NCBI GenBank assembly: GCA_021292165.1 | Contig: CM037877.1 | Coordinates: forward strand, 113,731,289-113,795,288 | Length of the DNA: 64,000 nucleotides | Reading direction: 5' to 3' | DNA from: Shinisaurus crocodilurus | Lineage: Eukaryota > Chordata > Lepidosauria > Squamata > Shinisauridae | In this document: in pieces, positions 48,174 through 61,385 of the stretch | Layout: the number at the start of each line of letters is the position of its first letter | Numbering within the stretch: position 1 is the stretch's first letter | Translations under genes and position numbers: made by a program | The notes under the pieces: model-generated | What the model saw: only the letters and a program-made list of their open reading frames with translations | What the model was told of the DNA's origin: nothing | The model's database searches: none

Positions 48174-48177
48174 TAGT

Positions 48178-50418
<2,241 letters not shown>

Positions 50419-50548
50419 GGTGAAATAGTGAAGAAATATACTCAACTCAACCCCAAAACCTATGAGGACAGAATAGAACTGATCCTTAAGATGTGTGTAG
50501 AGGCTGCCTCAGAAGCAATAAATCTGAATTGCAGAATTCTGGGTGTGG
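50419..50548 (+). CDS. GNE: GNE coding exon 7: kinase domain
   Basis: Residues 428-471: [20 protein letters not shown] then [17 protein letters not shown]-terminal lobe of the ManNAc kinase. Acceptor CTTCCTGTTTAG, donor GTAAGT at 50549. 130 bp, phase 0 in and phase 1 out. Confidence 0.95.
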
Positions 50549-50922
50549 GTAAGTTTTTAACAAGCATTATATATTTCTCTACCTAAATGGGAGGAATGGA
50601 TATTATTGTGCCCTTTTTAGTATATTTATTTAGGTATAATATAATGTTGGAATAGCTTTTAAAGTGACTGTACATAGGAAGTAGCTAAAGGCAAACACAT
50701 TTATGGTTCTAAACTGTAAAATGTATTATTACACTATGTTCATGTGAATGTACAGTTCTTTAATTCCACACCTTATCCTTTCATAACAAATTGCAATTCT
50801 GCAAAAGTAATTTGAATTTCCACATAGAGGTCTTATCTGGTTTTTCTGCAAACTAAAAAGTAAAAATGGCACTGGTTGCAGTATGATTTGAAATGGAGGC
50901 GTAGCCTTTATCAGCCTCAAAG

Positions 50923-51056
50923 GGTGCGATCCTTTGCATGTTTAGACAGAAAAAAGGCCTACAACTCCTTGCATGCCCCCACCAGCATGGCTGGCGGGGG
51001 CATGCAGGGAGTTGTAGGCCCTTTTTCTGTCTAAACATGCATAGGATTGTGCCCTA
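50923..51056. mobile_element. Palindromic MITE (Harbinger-like), copy 2
   Basis: GCATGTTTAGACAGAAAAAA at the left mirrors TTTTTCTGTCTAAACATGC at the right, and the centre GGGGGCATGCAGGGAGTTGT mirrors its left partner. Same family as 13660-13775. Confidence 0.75.
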
Positions 51057-51455
51057 AGTCCTTTGCAGTCTTTCTTTTATTCTTGTACCAATGTCTTCTG
51101 TTTGAGTATTGTATACTGGCAAGGAACCATGAAGGACAGGTCAAAATGTGAATCCAGGCCATGGTGTGGATGCATTCTAAGGAATCTCCTTATAATATGC
51201 AGTTACATATATATTTTTGAGTCAGTTACCAAATGGTAACCATTCTTTGCTTGTTTGGGGGAATTACAATGAGTGCTTTTTTTCCCCATTAAAAAACTGT
51301 GAAAAGACACAACCGATGAGCAAGAGAGGCGGTTTTGTTTCTTAATGGCAAGTTGACAAGGCTTTCTTTTAGATTTTTAAAGAAAATTATTTTGGCTAGA
51401 ATTACCATATTTTTGTTAATGGTGTTTTTCTTTCCTGACCTGCTTTGGGGCTCAG

Positions 51456-51677
51456 GCATTTCTACAGGTGGACGGGTAAATCCAAGAGAAGGTGTAGTTC
51501 TTCATTCCACAAAACTTATTCAGGAGTGGAATGCTATCGATCTGCGGACTCCAATATCAGATGCGCTGCATTTGCCAGTGTGGGTAGACAATGATGGCAA
51601 CTGTGCAGCTCTGGCAGAGAGAAAATTTGGGCATGGAAAAGGAGTGGAGAACTTTGTAACCCTCATCACTGGGACAG
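51456..51677 (+). CDS. GNE: GNE coding exon 8: kinase active site
   Basis: Residues 471-545: [20 protein letters not shown], the ManNAc-binding GGRVNP segment, then [20 protein letters not shown] with Asn516 and the catalytic base Asp517, and [10 protein letters not shown], the second glycine-rich nucleotide motif. Acceptor CTTTGGGGCTCAG, donor GTATCT at 51678. All catalytic residues I can place are intact. The frame upstream of 51456 is intron. Confidence 0.96.
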
Positions 51678-51756
51678 GTATCTATGTGCTCAGGCCAAAA
51701 TCTGGCACAGAGCTAGGCCATTGAAATAATTTGTTTTAAACACACTTCAGTCATAA

Positions 51757-51796
51757 GAACATAAGAAGAGCTGCGCTGAATCAAACCAAAGGTATT

Positions 51797-51827
<31 letters not shown>

Positions 51828-52110
51828 GGTAATATATATATGACATCATGCCTATTAGCCATTGATAGCCTTATCCTCCTTGAATTTGTCTAATCTAACA
51901 AAGCCATCCAAGTTGGTGGCCATCAGTACAACTTGTGGTAGTAAATTCTATCATTTAACTTAGCACTGTGTGAAGTACTTCGTTTCATCTATCCTGAGTC
52001 TCGCACCATCCTGCTCCCACCATTCATCGTAGTCTTGCATTGGATCACAGCAATTATTGTGATCTGACTCTGGCCCAAGCAATTATTCTTTTTTAAATAA
52101 ACTGCCTGTG
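51757..52110 (-). mobile_element. CR1/L3-like LINE 3' end, minus strand
   Basis: ATAAGAACATAAGAAGAGCT, ATTAGCCATTGATAGCCTTA and CTTGAATTTGTCTAATC are the complement of the family at 5680. A (CA)n microsatellite interrupts it at 51800-51828. Confidence 0.65.
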
Positions 52111-52469
52111 GCCATAGAGTGAAACTGTGGGCGCTGCCACCTAATTTCCCTTGAGCTACAGGAAATGTTTAGGCCGTTGCTGCAGTCCATATGCTCCAGC
52201 AGGGCTCATCGGGGATGTTGCTACCTTCCTTGGGAGCTCAGTGCCACTTGAGTCCCCTGGCAGCACTACTGCCACCAGTCGCCCTCTCCTCCCTGGTGGG
52301 CTTTCACATCATGGCACTAGTAGTGCTGGGAATCAAGCAGCGCTGGGCCTGTTGCAACTCCCTCAATGCAATGCCCAGTGTCAGTAGGTGCCGGTGGTAA
52401 CAGTGGTAGGGGATGGCAAGTAGCTTGGGGGGGGTGCTTGGGGGGAAGAGCGGCTTTTCAGGGGGGTCA

Positions 52470-52800
52470 GTTAATTAAAATTATGTTTTAATTTAAAATA
52501 CAATAAATCATAATGGAACAAAACAGAAAAGCAGCAGCAAAATCATTCAGCAAGCACTACTCATCAAAGCCTGAGTGAACAAGCATGGCTTTACTTGGCA
52601 CTTTAAAATAGGCACCAAATAAATGAGATGCCACAAATGAGAATGCCACTGTCGAGATGGCCCTGTCCCCTGTAGCTAACTGCCTCTCGTCAGAAAGTGG
52701 GACACCCAAAGCTGGGCCTCTAGCAGAGATTTTAATTGAGCAAGTACATATGGGAGTAAGTGGTTCCTCAGATATCCTGGTCTCAGACTGTGTAGGCCCT
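52470..52800 (-). mobile_element. L2-like LINE 3' UTR, minus strand
   Basis: GAATGCCACTGTCGAGATGG then TCCTCAGATATCCTGGTCTC are inverted L2-type terminal sequence resembling 13790-14200. A (CA)n run follows at 52816-52860. Confidence 0.5.
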
Positions 52801-53127
52801 TATACACATACATTTTCTTACACATACACACCATATACACATACACACACACACACACACAGCCTTGTACAAGTAAAAACAATGTGTAAACAACAAATGA
52901 TCATCTATCACAGACTATATCCCATTCAACACCAGAGAGCTTAGACTAGTTGTGGTTTCCTACTTACATGCATTTGTCATGATGTGATGTGTGAAACAGC
53001 TCTTGGTCTCAGATAATTCAGTCCTATCTATCAACTATGGGACCTTACAAAAACCTGCACCTTAGAATATGTTGTACATTTCAAAGAGCACTTTTTAAAT
53101 AACATGAAACAAATGACTAAGAAGATT

Positions 53128-53345
53128 GAAATTTATTTATTTATTATATTTATACCCCGCCTTTTTTCCTGCAAGGAACCCAAGGCGGCTTACATAATCC
53201 TCCTCCTCTCCATATTATCCTCACAACAACCCTGTGAGGTAGGTTAGGCTGAGAGTCAGTGACTGGCCCAAAGTCACCCAGTGAGTTTCATGGCCTAGGG
53301 GAATAGAACCCAGATCTCTCAAGTCTCAGTCCAACACTCTCACCA
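53128..53345 (-). mobile_element. Sauria-type SINE, minus strand, head truncated
   Basis: TTATTTATTATATTTATACC tail, TGCAAGGAACCCAAGGCGGC and ACAACCCTGTGAGGTAGGTT. It stops at CAACACTCTCACCA. Confidence 0.85.
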
Positions 53346-53579
53346 TTTTTTTAATATATTTAATGATATATAACTTTGGTTTTTCTATTTTTTTACTGTA
53401 GTTTTAAAATTACTAAATTTTTATATTGTATTTTCTGCTATATTTTATGGTTTTAATTGTTGTGAACCACCCAGAGAGCTTCAGCTATTGGGCAGTATAG
53501 AAATATATTAAAATAATAAATAAATAAATAAATGTTTCTCCAAGGTATGTATAACTACTACTACTACTACTACTACTAC

Positions 53580-53619
<40 letters not shown>

Positions 53620-53680
53620 TGCATTTCTATACTGCCCAACAGCCAAAGCTCTCTGGGCAGTTCACAAAAAATAAAAAATA
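53346..53680. repeat. L2-like ends flanking (TAC)n(TTA)n
   Basis: An L2-like 3' end on the plus strand (GAACCACCCAGAGAGCTTCA, to about 53533), a (TAC)n(TTA)n block at 53554-53620, then the same kind of end inverted (ACTGCCCAACAGCCAAAGCT). Confidence 0.55.
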
Positions 53681-53727
53681 GGGTGCCATGATGCTATATA
53701 GATGTCATTTTCAAGCCTTGTCATTAA

Positions 53728-53946
<219 letters not shown>

Positions 53947-53954
53947 TGATTATT

Positions 53955-54098
53955 TACATCCGCCTTCCTCAATCTGGTGCCCTCCAGATGTTTGGGCTAT
54001 AACTCCCAGGATCCCCGACTATTAGCCTTGTTGGCTGGGGCTGATGGGAGTTGAAGTTTAAAACATCTCGAGGGCACCAGGTTGGAGAAGGAAGGATG
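53955..54098. mobile_element. Palindromic hAT-like MITE
   Basis: CCTTCCTCAATCTGGTGCCC at the left mirrors GGGCACCAGGTTGGAGAAGG at the right. Same family as 31134. Confidence 0.7.
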
Positions 54099-54663
54099 TG
54101 CATGTCATGCAAGCTGCCTAAAAAAAAAGTTCACCTACTATACTTTTAAATAATTACAGTGTCGGAATACCACTTAATGCTGTATTCCTAAGCAAATAAA
54201 GTGGCAAGATTTTCAGAAGTAAACAGTTTGGCTATAACTGCTCCCACCCAGACCAATACAGTGAAGCCTACTTGAAAGGCAAGTCTCTACCTGCACAACC
54301 ATATGCACACTTGCCACATAGGCACTGTCACCAGCAATGTGCAGCACTGACCTAAGAATTCTTCACAATCTACTATATAAATGTGAAAGTTTGTCTGAGG
54401 CTGGGCGGGTAACTGGGTGTGTACGGTTTGCATGCGTCGCATAGGCTCCTACATGGTTGGACGGATCCGCCCCAAACTTGGCACGCATACTCTCCATCAC
54501 CCAAGGACAAAGACTGGCGGGTTCAAATCTCCAAAAAACCCTCGCTGCGCCTGTGGCCCAAAATAGATGAGAGCCAATGGCGTCACTTGGAATGTTTGCA
54601 GGGGCCATTCAGGAGCGGTTATGCAAATCACTCCTACATCAAAACAGAATGTTCATATGAACT

Positions 54664-54926
54664 GCAGCAGGGGGGGAGAGCTGGAATTTCATTGTTGGGT
54701 AGTTCCGGGGGGGGGGGCGCAAGCTGGGATTACATTGTTGTGTAGTCCCAAGGGAGGGGAGCAGGGATTTCATTGTTGTGTAGTCCCGGGGGGGGGGGGG
54801 GGGAGCAGGGATTTCATTGTGTGGTTCTGGGGAGGGGAGCAGGGATTTCATTGTGAAGTCCCAGGTGGGTGGAAGCAGGGATTTAATTGTGTAGTCCCAG
54901 GGGAAAGGGAACAGGGATTTCATAGA
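54664..54926. repeat. Minisatellite inside the Helitron
   Basis: About six irregular units of 35-50 bp, each with GCAGGGATTTCATTGT (or a variant) followed by GTAGTCCC and a G-run. The G-runs differ in length (up to 18). Confidence 0.85.
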
Positions 54927-54990
54927 TTTCATAGAGTTGGAAGGAGCCTACAAGGCTATCGAGTCCAACCCCTTGCTCATTGTGTAGGCC
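54927..54990 (-). mobile_element. CR1 terminus fragment, minus strand
   Basis: CATAGAGTTGGAAGGAGCCT then GAGTCCAACCCCTTGCTCAT, embedded between the minisatellite and the Helitron 3' end. Confidence 0.65.
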
Positions 54991-55099
54991 AGGGGGGGGG
55001 GGGGGACAGCGGACAGCAACCTTAAGGGATTTCGAACAAATAGTGCCTATAGGAAAATGACGACCTGTGCAACGCCAGGTTAAAAAAAAGCTACGTAGT

Positions 55100-56394
55100 T
55101 CTTTATAAAGCAAATGTCTTCGTAATTTTTTTCCCCTTTTGTCAGTATTTCTGAGGTATGCAATTGTGCACTTACGGCTGTCAGATATATGTAGTCTTCC
55201 CTGCACAATGTCCTTGTACGTTTCAGCTGTCAAAGACCGAAAGCGCAGTTGGTAACATAGATGGAAATTGACAAGGAGAAACTGCACATAGGCTCATTTG
55301 AGCACACTTGCCGAGCGTCACTTGAAAATCACCAGGAAAGGGGGAAATCATCATCATCATCATCATGTAGGTGCACTGAAAGGGGATGGCGACAGTGTAA
55401 TCCTCTTGGCTTCAAGTGCTGAACGGACAGTTCTCAATGCTGCCCACAAACAAAATATGTAAATTTTTCCAGTTTAAAATAAAAAAACGTTAGAGGTGAC
55501 AGAATAGGATGGAGCAAATTGGGCACCAGCACCAGCAGGACTTACACCCGCTCACCCTCAAAGTGGCCCCATTCACTCTGCCCCATTCAGCCACTGCTTC
55601 AGGTTTTTTTTTTAGAACTGTCAGGGACCTGTAGTAGCCATACCAGTAAGTACTCCGAAAAAGAGCTGCGAAAAGGCAGGGGGTTAATATCTCCCCTTTT
55701 TGAAGTAGCTGGAAAGTCAGTGTTGAAAATGTGGAGGATTATATTGCTGAGGGGGAGACCTTGTTGCCACCCCTTTTCAGTGCACCTACTTCTTTCCCTT
55801 TTACAAGTGATTTTTCAATTGATACCTTGGCAACTTTGTGCAAATTAGCCCACATGCAGTCTCGCCTTGTCAATTTCCATCTATGCTACCAACTGCACTT
55901 TGCTTCCTTTGACAACTGAAACTTACAAGAACATCGACCAGGCAAGACTAAACGTATCTGACAGCCATAATTGTGCACTTGGCACGCCTACTGACAATTT
56001 TTTTTTTTTTTTAATATTATAGAAATATTTGCACACATTTTTGGGGCCTAAAAAATAAAAAGGTGCCAAACCTGTGATGGTTGCTCCAAAGTGCCACTTG
56101 GGCATCGGTGGAGGGGCTGTCACTGATGGCGGCACAGGCAAAATTGCAAAGAGCAGCAAGGAGTTTTTGCTGCTCTTGCCGAGTGGTTTGCTAGCCACTC
56201 CCCACAACCCATGACGGAATCGGTTTCCTAAGTTCAGATGACATGCTGCCAACCCATAGAACAAGCCATGGGTTGTCAGGGTGGCTTGTTACCCAAAAAT
56301 AAACCACCCTCCTGGAAGCGGTCTGGATTCGGGCGACACAACAACCCACCGTGGCTAGTTCCCCACGATGGGTTGCTGTTTCATGCGAACCCAG
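55100..56394. mobile_element. Large foldback family, copy 2
   Basis: Same sequence order as 18830-20535: GTTGGTAACATAGATGGAAA (about 55248), GTAGGTGCACTGAAAGGGGA (about 55367), a mirrored half with AGAACTGTCAGGGACC and GTCAATTTCCATCTATGC (about 55868), and a right end CATGCGAACCCAG. That end is the exact kind of complement expected for the left end at 18418. The outer left arm is missing where the Helitron lies. Confidence 0.75.
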
Positions 56395-56559
56395 TCAGCA
56401 TAGGGCAATTTCTTATGCCCATATGTGTTTGAATGCCTTTATTTGGCATCATGTCATTTTCAATTCTGAGATGCCTCACTGTCATAATGAAATTTTGGCT
56501 ATAGCTAACTTAAGACCTTGCAACATATTTTTGAAATGTTAAATCACCTCAATAGCACC

Positions 56560-57295
56560 AGTTTACAGCTTCCGGTAAGGATTAATGGCGTGCTGATGTC
56601 TCACAGATCTGTGAGGAAACAAACACAGCTTCTGCTGTCCAGGAGCAGTATCTGGTCAGTGAAATCTCCCCTTGATGAAAAGGGAAGATCAGGAGATAAG
56701 CCTAATTATACCCAAAGGGTCGTATATCGCAGGTTTCCCTGCTGTCTCCATGCGGTATTCGGACCCCGGAATGGGGCAATAAGTACGTCAATCCTTATTT
56801 CCCAAGATTTATGGATTACATCTGGTTTGGAGTAATGAGGGATCTTTTTACAGAAAATTGGCTTATATTACATTACTGTGACTAAACTCTTTTCGGAACT
56901 TAAAAAGAAGGAAGGAAGGAAAGAGAGAAAATAAATACTGGAAGGATTTAAAGATACAATATTCTACTGCAAAAAGCTTGATGAAGAAAAGTCCTGGAAA
57001 AGAGGTTCCCCAACCTTTTTTTCCTTTCTAAAAAGCTTTTTTCTTACCTTGGACAAAAGCTCATAGGGAGGAAAAAGCAGCTAGATAAAGGGACCAGTTT
57101 GCCTTGGTGAGACTGCCTGTTGTTGATGCCAAAAAGCTGCCTGTGATTGGAGGATTCTTTTACAACAAAAGATATGGTTGGGAACAGACTGTGATGTGGG
57201 TGAAAACGCTTGTTTGGATTGTATTTATTTAGGGCTGATTTTGGGGGGAAATATAGAAGTTAGAGGTGGCTTGATAAACTTATCCACAGGAAAAA
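56560..57295 (+). mobile_element. Probable 5' UTR of an L1-like element
   Basis: Starts at about CAGCTTCCGGTAAGGATT and runs without other repeats to the ORF at 57296. The purine-rich part (AAGGAAGGAAGGAAAGAGAG) near 56910 and its position before a coiled-coil ORF suggest an L1 5' UTR. Inference only. Confidence 0.45.
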
Positions 57296-57797
57296 ATGGT
57301 CACACTTGATTTGGTTCAGAAGTTATTTGAACAATTGGGAAATAAATTGGAAGATCTTGGAAATAGATTGGAGACAAAAATTGATAATTGGTATGCAAAA
57401 TTTAATTTGGAGATGTCAGAAGATGAGAAGTTGGAGATGAAACAGATTGATGACAAGGTTGAAGTTGCAGAAGTGCAAAAAGACAGAAGAACTAAACAGT
57501 GATTTTGAACTGGAAGAATACAATAGAGAAAGGAGCATGGCCTTACCGGATCTGAAAGAAAAAGATTACTGTGTGAGATTTGGAGTTGATACAAAGTCTG
57601 ATGATTCAAGAGATATTCTGGATCACTTTGCCAGAAAGAAAATAGCAGATCAAGTTCTCCAGCAATATTCTGTTACTGAAATGCAGGTGGATGACATGGA
57701 TATGACTTTTTGGAAGGAGCTGTTTGATGGGATTTGCCAGAAGAGAGACGGTGCCTTTTTTTACCTTAAAAATGAAGCAGAAAAAGATTGTTTTTGA
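57296..57797 (+). pseudogene. L1 ORF1-like protein, one frameshift
   Basis: The first frame (57296-57502) reads MVTLDLVQKLFEQLGNKLED then heptad-like LGNRLETKID, a short coiled coil. A shift near 57478 leads into the second frame (to 57797), with ELEEYNRERSMALPDLKEKD then YCVRFGVDTKSDDSRDI, resembling the RNA-binding part of squamate L1 ORF1 proteins. At about 165 codons it is shorter than usual. No ORF2 of this element follows directly; an LTR insertion at 58014 interrupts the 3' part. Confidence 0.55.
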
Positions 57798-58310
57798 CAG
57801 AAGAAGAACATGTGAAGGGTTTTAATAAGAAGAGTGGATGCTGAATATTAGACTGGACAGAGATTGTTAAATCTACGTTATGAATTAACGGAAGAACAGC
57901 TATGTTTATGATTTGTTTATTTTTTGAATAATAGAAAAAAAGAAAAATTCTTTTTATAATGGTAATGTAAGAGAAACAAATGTTAAAAAAAGGTCACAAA
58001 TGTTAAGGGTTTTTGTCATGCCCCTGCCCATGGGCAAAGCATTATAGCTGTAAGTATGTGAGGGGAGGAGGGAGTGTGAGAGGAGTGTGGAATGTTGAGA
58101 TGCCTGCTGATTTTCTGAGAGAGTGAGAAGGGGGGGGGGTAAAGCCTATGTTATATAAACAGTGGGTGCTGCTGTTCAGGAGGAAAGGGTTTTTTGTGAG
58201 AGGGTTGAGAATTCTGTGTGGAGTGGAAAGTTGAAGTCTTGTCTGGGAGAACTGGAGAGTGCAGTCAGAGAGAGAGAGAGAGAGCAGCTGTGTTCACAAA
58301 CCTGTGGGGG

Positions 58311-58577
58311 GGCTCGCCTCTCCGCGGCGGCGGCCTCCCCGCCTCGATCTTCTGAGTGGCGCGGAGCAGTTCTCCGCGCTGCTTGAGCCGCCGGCGCTGG
58401 TCCCGTCGCATCACATCCGGCCCTGGAAGTGACACGACAGGACCCTGCGCAGGTGCAATACGTTGCGTGGGGGTCCAGAGCGCCTGCGCAGGGCCCCATC
58501 GCGTCACTTTCCGGGCCGGATGTGACGCGATGGGATCAGTGCAGGCAGCACTGGCGGCTCGCCGCGGAGAGGCAAGC
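58311..58577. repeat. GC-rich foldback inside the LTR
   Basis: GCTCGCCTCTCCGCGGC (58312-58328) pairs with GCCGCGGAGAGGCAAGC (58561-58577), 16 of 17 positions. Further inside, GCGTCACTTTCCGGGCCGG pairs with its neighbour GGATGTGACGCGATGGG. CpG-rich; class unknown. Confidence 0.65.
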
Positions 58578-58714
58578 CACTGCTGGGCCCGCGCGAGCCC
58601 TGCGCAGATGTGAGCAGGACCGATTTCGGCCTGCTACGCCCACGCGAGGCGACCGGTTACATCCCTAAGTCTGGAGTTTCCAACATTTAGAATCTCTTAA
58701 CATTATCTATTTCC

Positions 58715-60214
58715 TGTTTAGGATGTTACCAGTAAAGATTACAGAAAAAGAAATTAAGGATTGGCAATTAATTATTAATGAAAATTGTAATAGAAGGAAA
58801 AAATCAAGTATTGATAAATTCAGTTGGTATAAAGCTCAAAAAATAGGTGGTTTAGGTCTTCCCAATATAAAGTGGCATTATTTAGCCAACCAATTAAGAC
58901 ATATTTTGGATATTATAGCAGGGAAAGAGAAAATGTGGTTGGAATTAGAATCACAAGAATTGGGGAACACGATGGTGAACTTGTTATTTAGGGAAAATAT
59001 AAATAATATTATAAAAGGACTAGAAAATCCCTTTTTGAGGAGCATGTTAGAGAACTGGAATAGCACAAGGAACATTTTTATACCAGAGGTATCCCCGTTA
59101 ACTCCGGTAGTGGTTATGGAAGACTTTCCAGAAAATGTAAGACATCTAGAAGCCATACTAAGGGGGGGAAAGGTGATTAAATTAATGGATTGGGTGGAAA
59201 AAATGAAGACTAGAGAACATAGAATAGAAACAGTAGGAAGAAGAAGAATTTCATGGTTAAATGTAATGCAACTGGAACTGTGGTTAAAGAAGTGGAGGAC
59301 AAGATTTGATAGTGAAAGAAAATTAACAAATTTTGAAAAGATAGTTTTGACTAGAGAAGCTATAGAAGGTAATGTTTCAACAAGTGGTGCAACAAAGGTT
59401 TTATATATAATGTTACAAAAAGAAGAACATAAAGATCCTCTTAAATTGTCATGGGATAATGAATTTGATGAGGAAATATCGAAACAAAGCTGGAAAAATA
59501 TTTGGGATAGACGTATTGTAAGAGTTATGTCAACTAGGATAAAAGGGAATGTCTATAAAGTGGTATGGAGATGGTATCTAACTCCAGTAAGATTAAATCA
59601 GATAGATAATAACTGCTCCACCCTCTCTGTGCTGGAGAGGGTTTAATGAAAAAGGTACATATGCCCACATGTGGTGAAGCTGTAAAAATGTTCTGGAATT
59701 TTGGCAGAAAGTGTTTGCAGAAATATAGGAAATAATTGGAATGGAATTAGAGGTCTGCCCAAAATTAGCATTGTTAACAATAACAGAAAATGTTGTTTGC
59801 TTAAAGAATACTAAAGAATTGATTGTGGATTTGTTAACAGCAGCTAAATTAATAATAGCTAGGAAATGGAAAGTTCAACATGTCTTTTCAATTACCGAGT
59901 GGTATAAAGAGGTATGGGATATCGCACTAAGTGATAAATTAACCTGCAATATCAAATGCCCAAAAGGACAATTGGAGAAAAACACTTTTGTGAGCATTTG
60001 GGGTAAATTTCTGGATTATGTGTAGGGGAAGGGGAACGAACCTTGTCAAGATTTGTTACATTTCTGGAATATAGAATAATATCTGATATCTTTTGTGAAA
60101 TATAACTTGGTCCCAAGAGGTGGGGGGTGCACAATGTTAATGTTGTATTTGTCATTATTTTGTTATTGGTTGTTATGACTGGGGGGGAAATTCAATAAAA
60201 TTTATTTAAAAAAA
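58715..60214 (+). mobile_element. 5'-truncated L1 insertion
   Basis: A perfect 16-bp duplication AACATTATCTATTTCC (58699-58714, 60215-60230). It holds the last third of L1 ORF2 and a 3' UTR ending CAATAAAATTTATTTAAAAA. Same family as 43140-44923. It is nested in the LTR, so it is the youngest layer of this nest. Confidence 0.93.
58723..60025 (+). pseudogene. L1 ORF2 C-terminal part, frameshifted
   Basis: Frame 58723-59646 has GGLGLPNIKWHYLANQLRHI, SPLTPVVVMEDFPENVRHLE and WRWYLTPVRLNQI. It shifts at about 59630 in the Cys-rich region and resumes 59741-60025. Clearly aligned with 43389-44786 but more decayed. Confidence 0.88.
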
Positions 60215-60410
60215 AACATTATCTATTTCCCTACCCTTAATTGTAATTAAATAAACTTGTTTCCTTTTTAAAACTTAAAAGGAGTGGTCTGAATAAGTTA
60301 CCCTGAAGGGGTTGGAGGCAGCGGAGGATAAAAGAGAGTGTTGATTTTTGAAGCGCTTACAAAGGTGGTGGGCTGGAAAAGGTGGAGGCGGAGGGAGGTC
60401 TGACAGTTTT

Positions 60411-61190
60411 CCTATTCATAAAAGTTAGATAGTTTTAAAACAGAGGGAGGACTTTAGGATTTTGAACAAGGTGGGTTTGAATCGGAAAGGGATTTATGTG
60501 TCAATGATTAAGTGAAGGATCTTAATGGAAGAAGGGATGGTGAAGAGGCCTGATCTTGCAGAATAAAATAAGGTTTTATGTATTAGCAGTAAGTTAGAAT
60601 TTGAAATGCAATGATGATGTTATTGTTAGAATGTACGGATCATTGTTGAAATTCAAGAAGGAGGGGAGAATAATGAAATGGATTCTAATAAAATGGGCTA
60701 AAAATGTTGGGGTATGAGGTATTGTTGAAAAGGGTTGAAACTTATATTAAGTTCAGTTATGGAACTTTATTAATATATATGAGTAGAAAGGCCTAATATT
60801 GCTTACAACAGAATGGTTAGCGAGGACAATGGATTAGGCTGAGAGCGCTAGACTTTTGTCGTTATCTAGAAAAAAGTTAATATCAATGTTTATGGTTGAG
60901 TGGAAACCTCTAATAGTCTTTTTGCAGAAATTAGGTAAATAAGGATCTATCTATTGGTGAGTTGGATGAATAAGAAGAAAAATGTTGGACAATAGAAAAA
61001 AGAGAAACTTCTTTGTTATTGTAGAGTAAGAGTAACTATTATTACTTATATTTGCTGTGAAGAAAATCAGAAGTCAGCTCTAGTTTAGCTTGTTTAGTTT
61101 AGTTTGTTGATTGTTCTATGTGTTGTACTGTTTGTGTTTTATTTATTATTACTTTTTTATTGAATTTTTAATATATAGAGTGGTGGCCAA
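60411..61190 (+). mobile_element. Continuation of the L1-like host element, non-coding
   Basis: AT-rich sequence with many GAAGAA/AATAAGAAG stretches like those at 57800-58008 on the other side of the LTR. It ends TTTTTAATATATAG. No frame longer than about 60 codons. Confidence 0.4.
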
Positions 61191-61375
61191 AATTGTGGAC
61201 ACTTTTTGAAATGTTCATGTTTTGAAACTTTGCATGCTTATAGAAAATGTTCTGTTTCACGAAATTCCAATGTTTATATATCCTTTGAAAGAGAATTTAA
61301 TGCTGAATTCAATACAAAAAACATAATGCAAATATCTGCAGTACCAAAAAAGGTTATGCTGCGAATACTATAGTT
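61184..61375. mobile_element. Tc1/mariner-like terminal sequence, truncated
   Basis: ATATAGAGTGGTGGCCAAAA then TTGTGGACACTTTTTGAAAT matches the style of a Tc1-type inverted terminus after a TA target. The opposite end was not found. Confidence 0.45.
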
Positions 61376-61385
61376 TGCTCCTATA

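Larger units (their letters stand above)
54369..55094 (+). mobile_element. Helitron-like rolling-circle element, non-autonomous
   Basis: The 5' end is TCTACTATATAAATGTGAAA after an A. Near the 3' end a perfect 5-bp stem ACCTG/CAGGT (55063-55067, 55076-55080) encloses TGCAACGC, followed by GCTAC. The TC start, the GCAACGCC hairpin and a CTxx end are the hallmarks of Helitrons; the canonical CTRR is imperfect here (CTAC). No Rep/helicase frame is present. The interior has a minisatellite and a CR1 fragment. Confidence 0.7.
58014..60405 (+). mobile_element. Solo LTR carrying two later insertions
   Basis: Starts TGTCATGCCCC and ends GGTCTGACA, so TGTCA/TGACA are perfect inverted ends. It is flanked by GTTTT on both sides (58009-58013, 60406-60410). 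A TATATAA box lies at 58152-58158 and AATAAA at 60250-60255, so U3-R-U5 runs on the plus strand. The R region is swollen by a GC-rich foldback (58311-58577) and an L1 tail (58715-60214). No viral protein genes are present. Confidence 0.88.

Noticed and set aside
54664..54926. CRISPR-like array of regular repeats
   Set aside because: The units are tandem and variable with G-runs rather than unique spacers, and the sequence is vertebrate. It is a Helitron minisatellite.
58162..58668. Several 70-110-codon frames on both strands
   Set aside because: They fall in the LTR and its GC-rich foldback. No domain and no splice context.
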